DNA of 64,000 nucleotides, taken from Pseudomonas sp. NFIX28 (GTDB lineage: Bacteria > Pseudomonadota > Gammaproteobacteria > Pseudomonadales > Pseudomonadaceae). Below the pieces are notes generated by a model. The model worked only from the letters and a program-made list of their open reading frames with translations, was not told the DNA's origin and did no database searches. A program made the translations under genes and the position numbers. This document shows, in pieces, positions 55,145-63,784 of the stretch (positions are counted from its first letter, which is position 1; every line of letters starts with the position of its first letter). Location of the stretch: positions 112,632 through 176,631 of the forward strand of contig NZ_FNPW01000003.1 in assembly GCF_900107395.1 (NCBI RefSeq). Direction: 5' to 3'.

Positions 55145-55474
55145 TCAGGGCGCCAGCCGGCAGCCCTGGCGCTCGCCCAGCCAGACAGCGCTGTGGCTGC
55201 GCCCCAGGCCACTGGCGCTGACCCGCTTGTGCTCGGCATCGTCGCGCAAGGCCTCCAGCGGCAGGTACTGCTGCACATAACCTTCACAGTACTCGGCGGT
55301 GTTGTGCATCACGTACCGGCACGAGCAGTACTCCTTGGCGCTGTAGGCGCTGAGGATGTCCGGAAAGGCTTGCAGGGCGCCCCGCTCGCTCCAGCCCCAG
55401 ACGAGCAAGGCCAGCAGCGCCAGCAACAGCAGGCTGGCGAAGGGATGGCGCGCGACCCACGGACGTCGGTTCAT
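55145..55474 (-). CDS. Small membrane-anchored Cys-containing protein of unknown function
   Basis: A 109-residue protein with one N-terminal membrane helix (about 11-28) after a basic start, then a soluble part that contains EYCSCRYVMHN and TAEYCEGYVQQYL, hence three close cysteines, and a final GCRLAP. The layout suggests a periplasmic domain with disulphides or a metal. Its start overlaps the stop of the serine hydrolase gene by 4 nt, so the two are coupled. No family name is offered. Confidence 0.78.
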   Translation of the reverse strand: MNRRPWVARHPFASLLLLALLALLVWGWSERGALQAFPDILSAYSAKEYCSCRYVMHNTAEYCEGYVQQYLPLEALRDDAEHKRVSASGLGRSHSAVWLGERQGCRLAP

Positions 55475-56571
55475 GGCTGCACCTGCCGGGCGAAGGCCGC
55501 CAGCGCGAGCTTGAGCAATGTGTTGTGGCTATAGCTGCCGTCGCGGTCGTCGGCATAGCGCACGATCACCAGCCCGGCGCTGGGAATCACGTACAACGCC
55601 TGCCCCCAATGGCCCAGCGCCGCGAAGGTGTCGGCCGGTGCGTCCACCCAGGGCGACGGGCTGCCCGCGACGGCGCGATTGAGCCACCAATGCCCGCCCG
55701 GCACCAGTTCGTCCTGGTTCGCCTGATAGCCGGCGAACGGCGTGCGATTGAATTCGACCCAGTCCCTGGGCAGCAGTTGGCGCTCGCCCCAGCGCCCGTC
55801 ACGCAGCATCAACAGCCCGACCCGCGCCAGATCGCGGGCGGTGAGGTAGGCGTAGGACGAACCGACGAAGGTGCCGCTGGCGTCGCTTTCCCACACGGCC
55901 TGGGTAATGCCCAACGGCTCGAACAGCGCCTGCCACGGGTAGTCGGCATATCGCTGGGGGCCCAGCAGGTTTTTCAGGGCCGCCGACAGCAGGTTGGTGT
56001 CGCCGCTGGAATAGCGAAACACCTGCCCTGGTGCGCTGAAGGCCGGGTGCGCGGCGGTAAAGCTCGCCATATCGTCGTGGCCGCGGGTGTAGAGCATGGC
56101 CACCACCGAAGACTTCAGCGGCGCGTACTCGTAATCTTCCTGCCAGTCCAGGCCCGAGGCCCAATGCAGCAGGTCGGCCATGCGGATATCCGGGTGCTGG
56201 CGCAACGCGGGAAGGAAACGGGCAGCCTTGTCCTGCAACTGGAAACGCCCCTCGCCATAGGCCACGCCCAGCACCGCGGCGAGCAGGCTTTTGCTGATGG
56301 ACCAGGTCAGGTGTGGGGTTTGGGCGCTGGTCGGGCCGGCGTAGCGCTCATAGATCAACTGGCCGTCGCGGATCACCAGCAAGGCGTCGCTGCGGATGCC
56401 CAGGCGGGTCGCCTCGTTGCGCGGGGCGAAGGCATATGCCTCCAGCGCCGCGAGGGCCGGGCCGCTAGCGGCGGGGCCCTGGCTCCATTGCGCGCCGGGC
56501 CAGTTTTCGGCCCGGGCCGGGGAACATATGAGCAGCAGCAACGCGAGCAGCAGGATCGGGCCTTTGAACAT
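55471..56571 (-). CDS. Beta-lactamase-family serine hydrolase
   Basis: A 366-residue secreted enzyme of the class C beta-lactamase / 6-aminohexanoate-dimer hydrolase fold. The signal peptide cuts near ARA-E (21/22). The active-site SxxK is Ser91-Ile-Ser-Lys94 (LTWSISKSLL), and the second element is FRYSSGDTNLL. The late GHWGQALYVIPSAGLVIVRYADD corresponds to the KTG-like strand with HWG. Such proteins are usually esterases or amidases, not antibiotic resistance enzymes. ATG 56571 is chosen by the signal peptide. Confidence 0.87.
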   Translation of the reverse strand: MFKGPILLLALLLLICSPARAENWPGAQWSQGPAASGPALAALEAYAFAPRNEATRLGIRSDALLVIRDGQLIYERYAGPTSAQTPHLTWSISKSLLAAVLGVAYGEGRFQLQDKAARFLPALRQHPDIRMADLLHWASGLDWQEDYEYAPLKSSVVAMLYTRGHDDMASFTAAHPAFSAPGQVFRYSSGDTNLLSAALKNLLGPQRYADYPWQALFEPLGITQAVWESDASGTFVGSSYAYLTARDLARVGLLMLRDGRWGERQLLPRDWVEFNRTPFAGYQANQDELVPGGHWWLNRAVAGSPSPWVDAPADTFAALGHWGQALYVIPSAGLVIVRYADDRDGSYSHNTLLKLALAAFARQVQP

Positions 56572-56656
56572 GGCGGGAACTCGGACTGGGCAACCTGCTG
56601 AGGGTAGACCAGGGACATGACAGTTTTTGTCCAGCCGGCGCTCCCGCGACTCCCTT

Positions 56657-57535
56657 CTATTTAATAGCCAGCGCCTTGGCCAGGCGTTTGCTCCGCGCCC
56701 CCGCCGCCAGGTCCAGCACCGCCCGGTCGCGCTTCCACAATTCGGCCCACTCCGGCGGGCCATCGGCAAAGGCTTGCTCAATGGCCGGCTTGAGCCCGTC
56801 GAACTGGGCGAACAGGCCACCCAGCAACACATGCCCGCTGCCCAGCGATGGGTTCTGCCGGCTGACCTCGGCGCAACCGGCAAGCAAGGCCAGCAATTGC
56901 AGAAGCAGGGCCTGCGGCCAGTCGTTGTCCTGGCCGACGCCGTACAGCCAGGCCGTCATGGCGCTGAGCACATAAATGTCTTCCAGGGTGCGAAAGGGTT
57001 TGACGTAGGCATCCCAACCGTCGCCCGCCAGCAGTTCGCACAGGGCGTTGTCGAGTTGCAGGCGGCCGTGGCTGATGTCCGGCATCAGCGGGATCGCCGG
57101 CAACTTGTCGACCTTGACCCCGGGCTCGCCGGCATAGACCACCGCCAGGCTCAGGCGCGGCGGTTCGCCTTGGTCTTCGCAGCGGGCGGCGATCAGCAGC
57201 CAGTCGGCGGCATCGCCGGCGGTAACGAAATCCTTGTGCCCGCTCAAGTGCAGGTTGTGCAGCCGGGTCTGCATATCGGCCGGGCGCAGGCTGCGCTGCT
57301 CGGTGGCGCACAGGGCGCCGAGGCTCAACGGCGCGCTGGGCCAGAGCATGCGCAGCGCCGCCTGGTAGCCCACCAGGAACGCCAGCCCCGGAGTGGCCAT
57401 CAGCCGTCCGCCGCGCACGGCCAGTTCGAAGGGCGTCACCGATCCCAGCTCCTGTAACAACACGGCATAACCTTCGGCCAGGTCCGGGTGGGCGGGCAGT
57501 CGTCGACGGCTGTGCAGCAAGGCTTGCCAGGGCAT
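56657..57535 (-). CDS. Acyl-CoA dehydrogenase-like protein, short form
   Basis: A 292-residue protein resembling part of the acyl-CoA dehydrogenase fold: LHNLHLSGHKDFVTAGDAADWLLIAAR is the FAD-side beta domain, and the C-terminal helices follow. It is about 90 residues shorter than typical family members, and the catalytic Glu region is not evident. It may therefore have lost dehydrogenase activity. ATG 57535 follows GAGGA; an ATG at 57559 is the alternative. It is divergent from olsB. Confidence 0.65.
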   Translation of the reverse strand: MPWQALLHSRRRLPAHPDLAEGYAVLLQELGSVTPFELAVRGGRLMATPGLAFLVGYQAALRMLWPSAPLSLGALCATEQRSLRPADMQTRLHNLHLSGHKDFVTAGDAADWLLIAARCEDQGEPPRLSLAVVYAGEPGVKVDKLPAIPLMPDISHGRLQLDNALCELLAGDGWDAYVKPFRTLEDIYVLSAMTAWLYGVGQDNDWPQALLLQLLALLAGCAEVSRQNPSLGSGHVLLGGLFAQFDGLKPAIEQAFADGPPEWAELWKRDRAVLDLAAGARSKRLAKALAIK

Positions 57536-57675
57536 AAGCGGGTCCTCAGGGGCTGTCATATAAGCATCACCAAAGCTTCATGGCGATGACACCGGGGCTA
57601 CATAGCCTGACTTTGCACAACAAAGTCGATTGGCTGCAACCCAAGGCGGGTCAGTGGCCCGCACGGAGATTCACA

Positions 57676-58431
57676 ATGACTCAGATCGCCCGCATCAGCG
57701 ACACCGGCAATGAACGCCGCCTGCAAGCCGAGCGCCTGGTGGGCGCCGCGGCCCTGCAAGAAGCCCAGGCCCTGCGCTTCAACGTCTTCAGCGGCGAGTT
57801 CAACGCCAAACTGAAAGGCGCCGAGCTGGGTCTGGACATGGATGACTATGATGTTCACTGCAGCCACATCGGCGTACGCGACTTGAACAGCGGCCGCCTG
57901 GTCGCCACCACCCGCCTGCTCGACCACCAGGCCGCCAGCAGCCTGGGGCGTTTCTACAGCGAAGAAGAATTCAGCCTGCACGGCCTGGTCCAGCTCAAGG
58001 GCCCGATCCTCGAGATCGGCCGTACCTGCGTCGACCCGGCCTACCGCAATGGCGGCACCATCGCCGTGCTCTGGGGCGAACTGGCCGAAGTGCTCAACCA
58101 GGGCGGCTACAGCTACCTGATGGGCTGCGCCAGCATCCCGATGCAGGACGGCGGCGTACAGGCCCACGCGATCATGCAGCGCCTGCGCGAACGCTACCTG
58201 TGCACTGAACATCTGCGCGCCGAACCGAAGCACCCGCTGCCCAACCTCGACATTCCGTCCAATGTCATCGCCGAAATGCCGCCGCTGCTCAAGGCCTACA
58301 TGCGCCTGGGCGCGAAGATCTGCGGCGAACCGTGCTGGGACCAGGACTTCCAGGTGGCCGATGTATTCATCCTGCTCAAGCGCGACGAGCTGTGCCCGCG
58401 CTACGCCCGTCACTTCAAGGCGGCCGTGTGA
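57676..58431 (+). CDS. olsB: L-ornithine N-alpha-acyltransferase OlsB
   Basis: A 251-residue acyltransferase of the autoinducer-synthase/GNAT-like fold. It transfers a 3-hydroxyacyl group from acyl-carrier protein to ornithine, giving lyso-ornithine lipid. [43 protein letters not shown] and [13 protein letters not shown] are typical. The stop overlaps the olsA start by 1 nt. Ornithine lipids replace phospholipids when phosphate is scarce, but no Pho box is recognised here. Confidence 0.92.
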   Translation: MTQIARISDTGNERRLQAERLVGAAALQEAQALRFNVFSGEFNAKLKGAELGLDMDDYDVHCSHIGVRDLNSGRLVATTRLLDHQAASSLGRFYSEEEFSLHGLVQLKGPILEIGRTCVDPAYRNGGTIAVLWGELAEVLNQGGYSYLMGCASIPMQDGGVQAHAIMQRLRERYLCTEHLRAEPKHPLPNLDIPSNVIAEMPPLLKAYMRLGAKICGEPCWDQDFQVADVFILLKRDELCPRYARHFKAAV

Positions 58432-59225
58432 TGCGCCGGCTGCGGGTCTACGGGCGCATCGCCCGCGTGCTGCTGGTGGTGGCGCTGGGCATGGGCATGG
58501 CCTGTGTATTCGGCGTGTTCGAACGCTTGGGCATCGCCAATTCCATGGTCCGGCGCCAGCGCTGGTCGCGTTTTTTCATGGCACGCCTGAGCAACGCCCT
58601 GCCCTTCGGCGTGACGGTGCACGGCGAGGTGCCGAAGCAACCGATGCTGTGGGTCAGCAATCACGTGTCCTGGACCGATATCCCGCTGCTCGGCGCGCTG
58701 ACGCCGCTATCGTTCCTGTCCAAGGCCGAAGTGCGTACCTGGCCGGTCGCCGGCTGGCTGGCCGCCAAGGCAGGCAGCCTGTTTATCCGCCGCGGCTCGG
58801 GCGACAGCCAATTGATCCGCAAGCAGATGACCCGCCATTTGCAGCAGACTCACCCGCTGCTGATGTTCCCCGAGGGCACCACCACCGACGGCCGCAGCCT
58901 GCGCACCTTCCACGGCCGCCTGCTGGCCAGCGCCATCGAGGCCGATGTGGCGTTGCAACCGGTGGCCATTCGTTACCTGCGCGATGGCGATATCGACCCG
59001 CTGGCGCCATTCATCGGCGACGACGATCTGCTGTCGCACCTGATGCGCCTGTTCGCCAACGATCGGGGCCGGGTGGAAATCCATCTGCTCAAGCCGATTG
59101 CCTGCCAGGGCCAGGAACGCGCGGCGTTGGCCTTCCAGGCACAACAGGCGGTGCAGAAAGTGCTGTTTGGCGATATCGCCCAGCCTGCGCAGCCACGGCG
59201 TGCCGGTGAACTGATCGCTGCCTGA
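58431..59225 (+). CDS. olsA: Lyso-ornithine lipid O-acyltransferase OlsA
   Basis: A 264-residue membrane acyltransferase of the PlsC family. The active site NHVSWTD (NHxxxxD) and the phosphate-binding FPEGTT are present, and a hydrophobic segment near 12-30 anchors it. It adds the second acyl chain to lyso-ornithine lipid made by OlsB. It starts immediately at the olsB stop, so the genes are one operon. A hairpin at 59233-59252 follows. Confidence 0.93.
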   Translation: MRRLRVYGRIARVLLVVALGMGMACVFGVFERLGIANSMVRRQRWSRFFMARLSNALPFGVTVHGEVPKQPMLWVSNHVSWTDIPLLGALTPLSFLSKAEVRTWPVAGWLAAKAGSLFIRRGSGDSQLIRKQMTRHLQQTHPLLMFPEGTTTDGRSLRTFHGRLLASAIEADVALQPVAIRYLRDGDIDPLAPFIGDDDLLSHLMRLFANDRGRVEIHLLKPIACQGQERAALAFQAQQAVQKVLFGDIAQPAQPRRAGELIAA

Positions 59226-59232
59226 GCCTCGG

Positions 59233-59252
59233 GGAGCCGGCGTGCCGGCTCC
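59233..59252. terminator. Hairpin between convergent olsA and acpH
   Basis: GGAGCCGGC-GT-GCCGGCTCC is a perfect 9-bp inverted repeat with a 2-nt centre. It has no T-run, so it may stop transcription weakly or merely shield 3' ends. Confidence 0.45.
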
Positions 59253-59833
59253 TAACGCGGCCGCATATGTTGCGCGGCGAATGCCTGCAACTGCGGGTAG
59301 AACACCCGGAAGTCCTCGCTCAACGGCTGATACAGCCGCTCCAGCTCGCCCATCGCCGCCGCCAGCTCTTCCGGGCGTGACAGGCGCCGGGCAATTCCCC
59401 GCAACACCTGCTCCAGCACCTCGAACTCGCGGTAGGAACCCAGCCAGTCATGGGCGGCCATGTGCGGCGCAATCTGCGCCAGGCGCCCGGGCAAGCTGGG
59501 CTCGGCCGCCAGCACCCGGTACACATCCGAAGTGAACAGCGCCAACGGCCGGTCGGCATACAGCGCCCAGTCGCGGGCCAGGCAATGGTCGAAAAACACG
59601 TCCAGCACGATGCCGGCATAACGTCGGCGAGTCAGGGAAAAACGCGACAGCGCTGCGTCCACCAACGGATGGCGGTCGGTGAACATGTCGATGCTGCGAT
59701 GCAGCTGGATTGCCGCCTCGATCTCCGGGGTGAACTGGCCCTGCAGGCGCCCTTTGACGAAGTCGCCATACAAACTGCCGAGTAATTGACCGGGGCGCTG
59801 GCCGCCGAGGTGCAGATGTGCGAGATAATTCAT
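59252..59833 (-). CDS. acpH: Acyl carrier protein phosphodiesterase AcpH
   Basis: A 193-residue HD-like hydrolase. It cuts the phosphopantetheine arm from holo-ACP. The N-terminus MNYLAHLHLGG and GSLYGDFVKGR, HRSIDMFTDRHP and LDVFFDHCLARDW are family signatures and contain the Asp/His metal ligands. Length equals E. coli AcpH (193). It is a single gene on the minus strand. Confidence 0.93.
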   Translation of the reverse strand: MNYLAHLHLGGQRPGQLLGSLYGDFVKGRLQGQFTPEIEAAIQLHRSIDMFTDRHPLVDAALSRFSLTRRRYAGIVLDVFFDHCLARDWALYADRPLALFTSDVYRVLAAEPSLPGRLAQIAPHMAAHDWLGSYREFEVLEQVLRGIARRLSRPEELAAAMGELERLYQPLSEDFRVFYPQLQAFAAQHMRPR

Positions 59834-59873
59834 TCGCGCAGCTTAGCACTGCCCCTCACATATCGTTATAACC

Positions 59874-59963
59874 CGATATATCGATTCGAGCTGATCTCAG
59901 ATCAAAATCATATTGGTATATCGCGAAATACCGATTTAAAGTTCGCTTCATCGCGATATAACG
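59874..59963. promoter_or_regulatory. Operator cluster upstream of the ArsR-family gene
   Basis: Three related sites lie upstream of ATG 59987: palindrome CGATATATCG (59874-59883), near-palindrome GGTATATCGCGAAATACC (59915-59932), and TCGCGATATAACG (59951-59963), which reads back as CGTTATATCGCGA. The shared element is ATATCG. Autoregulation by the ArsR-family protein is likely. Confidence 0.6.
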
Positions 59964-59986
59964 TTTTACGGAAAACGAGCACCGCC

Positions 59987-60301
59987 ATGTCCATCGACCT
60001 CGACGAAATAATAAAAGCCCTGGCGCACCCAGTACGACGAGACATCCTTATCTGGCTCAAGGATCCGAAGGTCCAGTTCCCCGATCAGACCCACAACCAC
60101 GAATACGGCATCTGCGCCGGACAGATCGACCAACGCTGCGGCCTGTCGCAGTCGACCGTCTCCGCGCACCTGGCGACCTTGCAGCGGGCGGGCCTGATCA
60201 GCAGCCAGAAAGCCGGCCAGTGGCATTTTTTCAAACGCAACGAAGATGTGATCCAGGCCTTCCTCGAGCAGTTGATCGCCGAACTTCGCATCAAAGACTG
60301 A
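59987..60301 (+). CDS. ArsR-family transcriptional repressor
   Basis: A 104-residue winged helix-turn-helix protein. IIKALAHPVRRDILIWLKDP and CGLSQSTVSAHLATLQRAGLISSQKAGQWHFFKR are the ArsR core. The usual metal motif ELCVCDL is absent; residues such as HNHEYGICAGQIDQRC could instead sense an electrophile or metal. It is the first gene of an operon with an MFS pump and an ene-reductase, hinting at detoxification of reactive compounds. Confidence 0.9.
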   Translation: MSIDLDEIIKALAHPVRRDILIWLKDPKVQFPDQTHNHEYGICAGQIDQRCGLSQSTVSAHLATLQRAGLISSQKAGQWHFFKRNEDVIQAFLEQLIAELRIKD

Positions 60302-60314
60302 CAAGGAACCGACA

Positions 60315-61481
60315 ATGCCCCTCTCGCTTCTCATCCTGGCCTTGAGCGCCTTCGCCATCGGCACCACCGAGTTCGTCATCATGGGCCTGCTGCCCGATGT
60401 GGCGAACGACCTGGGTGTGTCGATCCCGGGCGCCGGCTGGCTGGTGACCGGCTACGCCCTGGGCGTGGCGATCGGCGCGCCGTTCATGGCCCTGGCCACC
60501 GCCAGGCTGCCACGCAAGGCCGCCCTGGTTGCGTTGATGGGGATTTTCATTGTCGGCAACCTGCTGTGTGCGCTGGCCAGTGACTACAACGTGCTGATGT
60601 TCGCCCGTGTGGTTACCGCCCTGTGCCATGGCGCCTTCTTTGGTATCGGTTCGGTGGTCGCGGCCGGCCTGGTGCCCGCCAACAAACGTGCCTCCGCCGT
60701 GGCCCTGATGTTCACCGGCCTGACCCTGGCCAACGTGCTCGGCGTACCGCTGGGCACCGCGCTGGGTCAACAGGCCGGCTGGCGCTCGACCTTCTGGGCG
60801 GTGACGGTGATCGGTGTGATTGCCCTGATCGGCCTGATCCGCTTCCTGCCCGCCAAGCGCGATGAAGAGAAGCTCGACATGCGCTCGGAACTGATCGCCC
60901 TCAAGGGGGCCGGGATCTGGTTGTCGCTGAGCATGACCGCGCTGTTCGCCGCCTCGGTGTTCACCCTGTTCACCTATGTCGCCCCGCTGCTGGGCGAGGT
61001 GACCGGCGTCTCGCCCCACGGCGTGACCTGGACCCTGGTGCTGATCGGCCTGGGCCTGACCCTGGGCAACATCATCGGCGGCAAGATGGCCGACAAGAGC
61101 CTGTCGGGAACCCTGGTCGGCGTGCTGATCGCCATGGCCGTGACCAGCTCGGTGCTGACCTGGACCAGCGTCGCGCTGATTCCTACCGAAATCACCCTGT
61201 TCCTCTGGGCCACCGCCTGCTTCGCCGCAGTGCCGGCCCTGCAGGTCAACGTGGTGACCTTCGGCCAGGCCGCGCCCAACCTGGTGTCCACGCTGAACAT
61301 CGGCGCCTTCAACATCGGCAACGCGCTGGGTGCCTGGGTCGGCGGCAGCGTCATCGCCCACGGCTACGGCCTGACCAGCGTGCCGCTGGCAGCTGCCGCG
61401 CTGGCGGTCCTGGCCCTGCTGGTCACGCTGATTACCTTTCGCCAGGGCGGCAATGCCGAACTGGCTCCTGCCACCAACTGA
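60315..61481 (+). CDS. MFS transporter (DHA1, YdhP/AraJ-like)
   Basis: A 388-residue 12-helix major facilitator. The start LALSAFAIGTTEFVIMGLLPDVANDLGVSIPGAGWLVTGYALGVAIGAP is characteristic of the AraJ/YdhP branch, which exports small compounds. It begins 13 nt after the ArsR-family stop, with AAGGAA before its ATG. The linked ene-reductase suggests efflux of the same class of compound. Substrate is unknown. Confidence 0.9.
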   Translation: MPLSLLILALSAFAIGTTEFVIMGLLPDVANDLGVSIPGAGWLVTGYALGVAIGAPFMALATARLPRKAALVALMGIFIVGNLLCALASDYNVLMFARVVTALCHGAFFGIGSVVAAGLVPANKRASAVALMFTGLTLANVLGVPLGTALGQQAGWRSTFWAVTVIGVIALIGLIRFLPAKRDEEKLDMRSELIALKGAGIWLSLSMTALFAASVFTLFTYVAPLLGEVTGVSPHGVTWTLVLIGLGLTLGNIIGGKMADKSLSGTLVGVLIAMAVTSSVLTWTSVALIPTEITLFLWATACFAAVPALQVNVVTFGQAAPNLVSTLNIGAFNIGNALGAWVGGSVIAHGYGLTSVPLAAAALAVLALLVTLITFRQGGNAELAPATN

Positions 61482-61509
61482 TACGTTCATCTAAAGAAGG
61501 GTGTATTCC

Positions 61510-62559
61510 ATGACGACTATTTTCGATCCGATCAAACTCGGCGACCTCGAGCTGGCCAACCGCATCATCATGGCGCCGCTGACCCGCTGCCGCGCTGATG
61601 AAGGCCGCGTACCGAACGCGCTGATGGCCGAATATTACGTACAACGCGCCTCCGCTGGCCTGATCCTCAGCGAGGCCACCTCGGTGACCCCGCTGGGCGT
61701 CGGCTACCCGGATACCCCGGGCATCTGGTCCAACGATCAGGTGCGTGGCTGGAGCAACGTGACCAAGGCCGTTCACGGCGCGGGCGGCAAGATCTTCCTG
61801 CAACTGTGGCACGTGGGCCGTATTTCCCACCCGAGTTACCTGAACGGCGAAACGCCGGTCGCGCCCAGCGCGATCCAGCCCAAGGGCCATGTCAGCCTGG
61901 TGCGTCCGCTGGCCGACTTCCCGACCCCACGCGCCCTGGAAACCGCTGAAATCGCCGATATCGTCGACGCCTACCGCGTCGGCGCCGAGAACGCCAAGGC
62001 CGCCGGCTTCGACGGCGTGGAAATCCACGGCGCCAACGGCTACCTGCTCGACCAGTTCCTGCAAAGCTCCACCAACCAGCGCACCGACCAATATGGCGGT
62101 TCCGTGGAAAACCGTGCGCGGCTGATGCTGGAAGTGACTGACGCGGCGATTGAAGTCTGGGGCGCCGGCCGTGTGGGCATGCACTTGTCCCCCCGTGCCG
62201 ACCTGCACGACATGGGCGATGAGAACCTCTCGGAGACCTTCACCTACCTCGCTCGCGAGCTGGGCAAACGCGGTGTCGCCTTTATCTGCTCCCGCGAGAA
62301 AGAAGGCGCCGACAGCCTCGGCCCACAACTGAAAGAAGCCTTCGGCGGCCCCTACATCGCCAACGAACGTTTCACCAAGGACAGCGCCAACGCCTGGCTG
62401 GCCAGCGGCAAGGCCGATGCCGTGGCCTTCGGTGTGCCCTTCATCGCCAACCCGGACCTGCCGGCCCGCCTGAAAGCCGATGCGCCACTGAACGAAGCGC
62501 GTCCCGAGCTGTTCTACGCCAAGGGCCCGGTCGGCTATATCGACTACCCGACGCTGTAA
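61510..62559 (+). CDS. xenB: Old-yellow-enzyme ene-reductase XenB
   Basis: A 349-residue FMN flavoprotein that closely matches XenB/NemA enzymes of Pseudomonas. It reduces activated alkenes, nitrate esters and nitroaromatics with NADPH. IFDPIKLGDLELANRIIMAPLTRCRA and the FMN/substrate-binding HGANGYLLDQFLQ are diagnostic. ATG 61510 follows AAGAAGGG; a GTG at 61501 would be too close to that site. It is the last gene of the ArsR-MFS-xenB operon and is followed by a strong terminator. Confidence 0.93.
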   Translation: MTTIFDPIKLGDLELANRIIMAPLTRCRADEGRVPNALMAEYYVQRASAGLILSEATSVTPLGVGYPDTPGIWSNDQVRGWSNVTKAVHGAGGKIFLQLWHVGRISHPSYLNGETPVAPSAIQPKGHVSLVRPLADFPTPRALETAEIADIVDAYRVGAENAKAAGFDGVEIHGANGYLLDQFLQSSTNQRTDQYGGSVENRARLMLEVTDAAIEVWGAGRVGMHLSPRADLHDMGDENLSETFTYLARELGKRGVAFICSREKEGADSLGPQLKEAFGGPYIANERFTKDSANAWLASGKADAVAFGVPFIANPDLPARLKADAPLNEARPELFYAKGPVGYIDYPTL

Positions 62560-62570
62560 CCGGCCTCAAT

Positions 62571-62605
62571 AAAAAGCCCCGGACTCGCAACAGCCGGGGC
62601 TTTTT
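62571..62605 (+). terminator. Strong intrinsic terminator after xenB
   Basis: AAAAAGCCCCGG (62571-62582) pairs with CCGGGGCTTTTT (62594-62605), with an 11-nt loop. Confidence 0.92.
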
Positions 62606-62619
62606 CATGGGCATTCACC

Positions 62620-62722
62620 TGTAGGAGCGAAGCTTGCTCGCGATAAACCCAAGGGCAACGGGTAGCTTCAGGCATACCGCGTTATCGTTGACCACCATCG
62701 CGAGCAAGCTTCGCTCCTACAG
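62620..62722. repeat. Inverted REP pair (GAGCGAAGCTTGCTCGCGA type)
   Basis: CTGTAGGAGCGAAGCTTGCT from 62620 and the inverted AGCAAGCTTCGCTCCTACAG ending at 62722 are perfect reverse complements over about 24 nt. Confidence 0.92.
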
Positions 62723-62734
62723 AAGGTGGGGCGA

Positions 62735-63622
62735 TCAGCTGCGTTTGCGCTGCCCCCAGGCCACGGCCAGGCCGCTGAGGCAGATAACCGCGATGCCGAC
62801 GATGCCGAAGCTGTCCGGGGTGTGATCGAAGATCAGGTAGCCGTACATGCCGGCGAACAGGATCTGCCCGTAACTGAACGGTGCCAGCATCGCCGGCGCG
62901 GCATGGCGAAAAGCCTGGGTCAACAACAGGTGGCCGAGCATGCCGCAGGTGCCGAGGCCAATCATGAACAGGCCGTGCCACAGGGTCGGCGTACTCCAGA
63001 AGAACGGCAGCGCCGCGCTCATGATCAGGCTGTTGAGAATCCCGGTGAGGAAGTTGCTGGTGGTGGGGCTGTCGACACCGCTGAGCTTGCGGGTAAGCAG
63101 CTGATAGAAGCCAAAGCACAACGCCGAGCATAGCGGCAGCAGGATCGCCGGGGTGAACAAGGCGCCGCCCGGTCGAATCACGATCAGTACCCCGACAAAA
63201 CCGGCCAGCACCGCCAGCCACTGGCTGCGGGTCACCCGCTCGCCCAGCAACGGCACGGACAAGGCGGTGACCAGCAAAGGCGCGAGGAAGTTGACCGCAG
63301 TGGCTTCGGCCAGGGGGATATAGCGCAGGCCGGTGGTAAAAAACAGGCTGGTGCCGATCAGGCACAAGGCGCGCAACAATTGCAGGCCCGGCCGCTTGGT
63401 ACGCACCACGGCGGAAAAACCGCTGCGCGGCACGAACACCACCAGCATCAACAGCGTGTGCACCACATACCGGGCCCAGACCACCATGACGATGGGATAG
63501 AACCCGGACAGGTATTTGGAAAGGGTGTCATGACTGGCGAACAGCAAAACCGCCAGGCAAATCAGTGCGATACCTTTTGCAGGTTGCTCGGTGCCCTTGT
63601 AAGCGGAGGTACTCACACTCAT
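62735..63622 (-). CDS. EamA/DMT-family transporter
   Basis: A 295-residue inner-membrane protein with ten predicted helices in two EamA repeats (about 15-140 and 150-290). LLFASHDTLSKYL and PLAEATAVNFLAPLLVTALSVPLLGERV are typical. It exports a small metabolite. A TetR-family gene lies upstream on the same strand, but its gap is 162 bp, so joint regulation is uncertain. Confidence 0.9.
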   Translation of the reverse strand: MSVSTSAYKGTEQPAKGIALICLAVLLFASHDTLSKYLSGFYPIVMVVWARYVVHTLLMLVVFVPRSGFSAVVRTKRPGLQLLRALCLIGTSLFFTTGLRYIPLAEATAVNFLAPLLVTALSVPLLGERVTRSQWLAVLAGFVGVLIVIRPGGALFTPAILLPLCSALCFGFYQLLTRKLSGVDSPTTSNFLTGILNSLIMSAALPFFWSTPTLWHGLFMIGLGTCGMLGHLLLTQAFRHAAPAMLAPFSYGQILFAGMYGYLIFDHTPDSFGIVGIAVICLSGLAVAWGQRKRS

Positions 63623-63784
63623 TCACACACCTGCAACAATTTCCCTACAAAATACATAGCTCGCTATCTATCAAGATAAAGGCGGCCCGTATATAAAGGC
63701 ATCCCGGTGAGCCATGACGAATGAAACATCCAGCTTTATAGCGGGCAAATGTTGACATCTGCTGGCGTAATTCCGCATTTTGTC

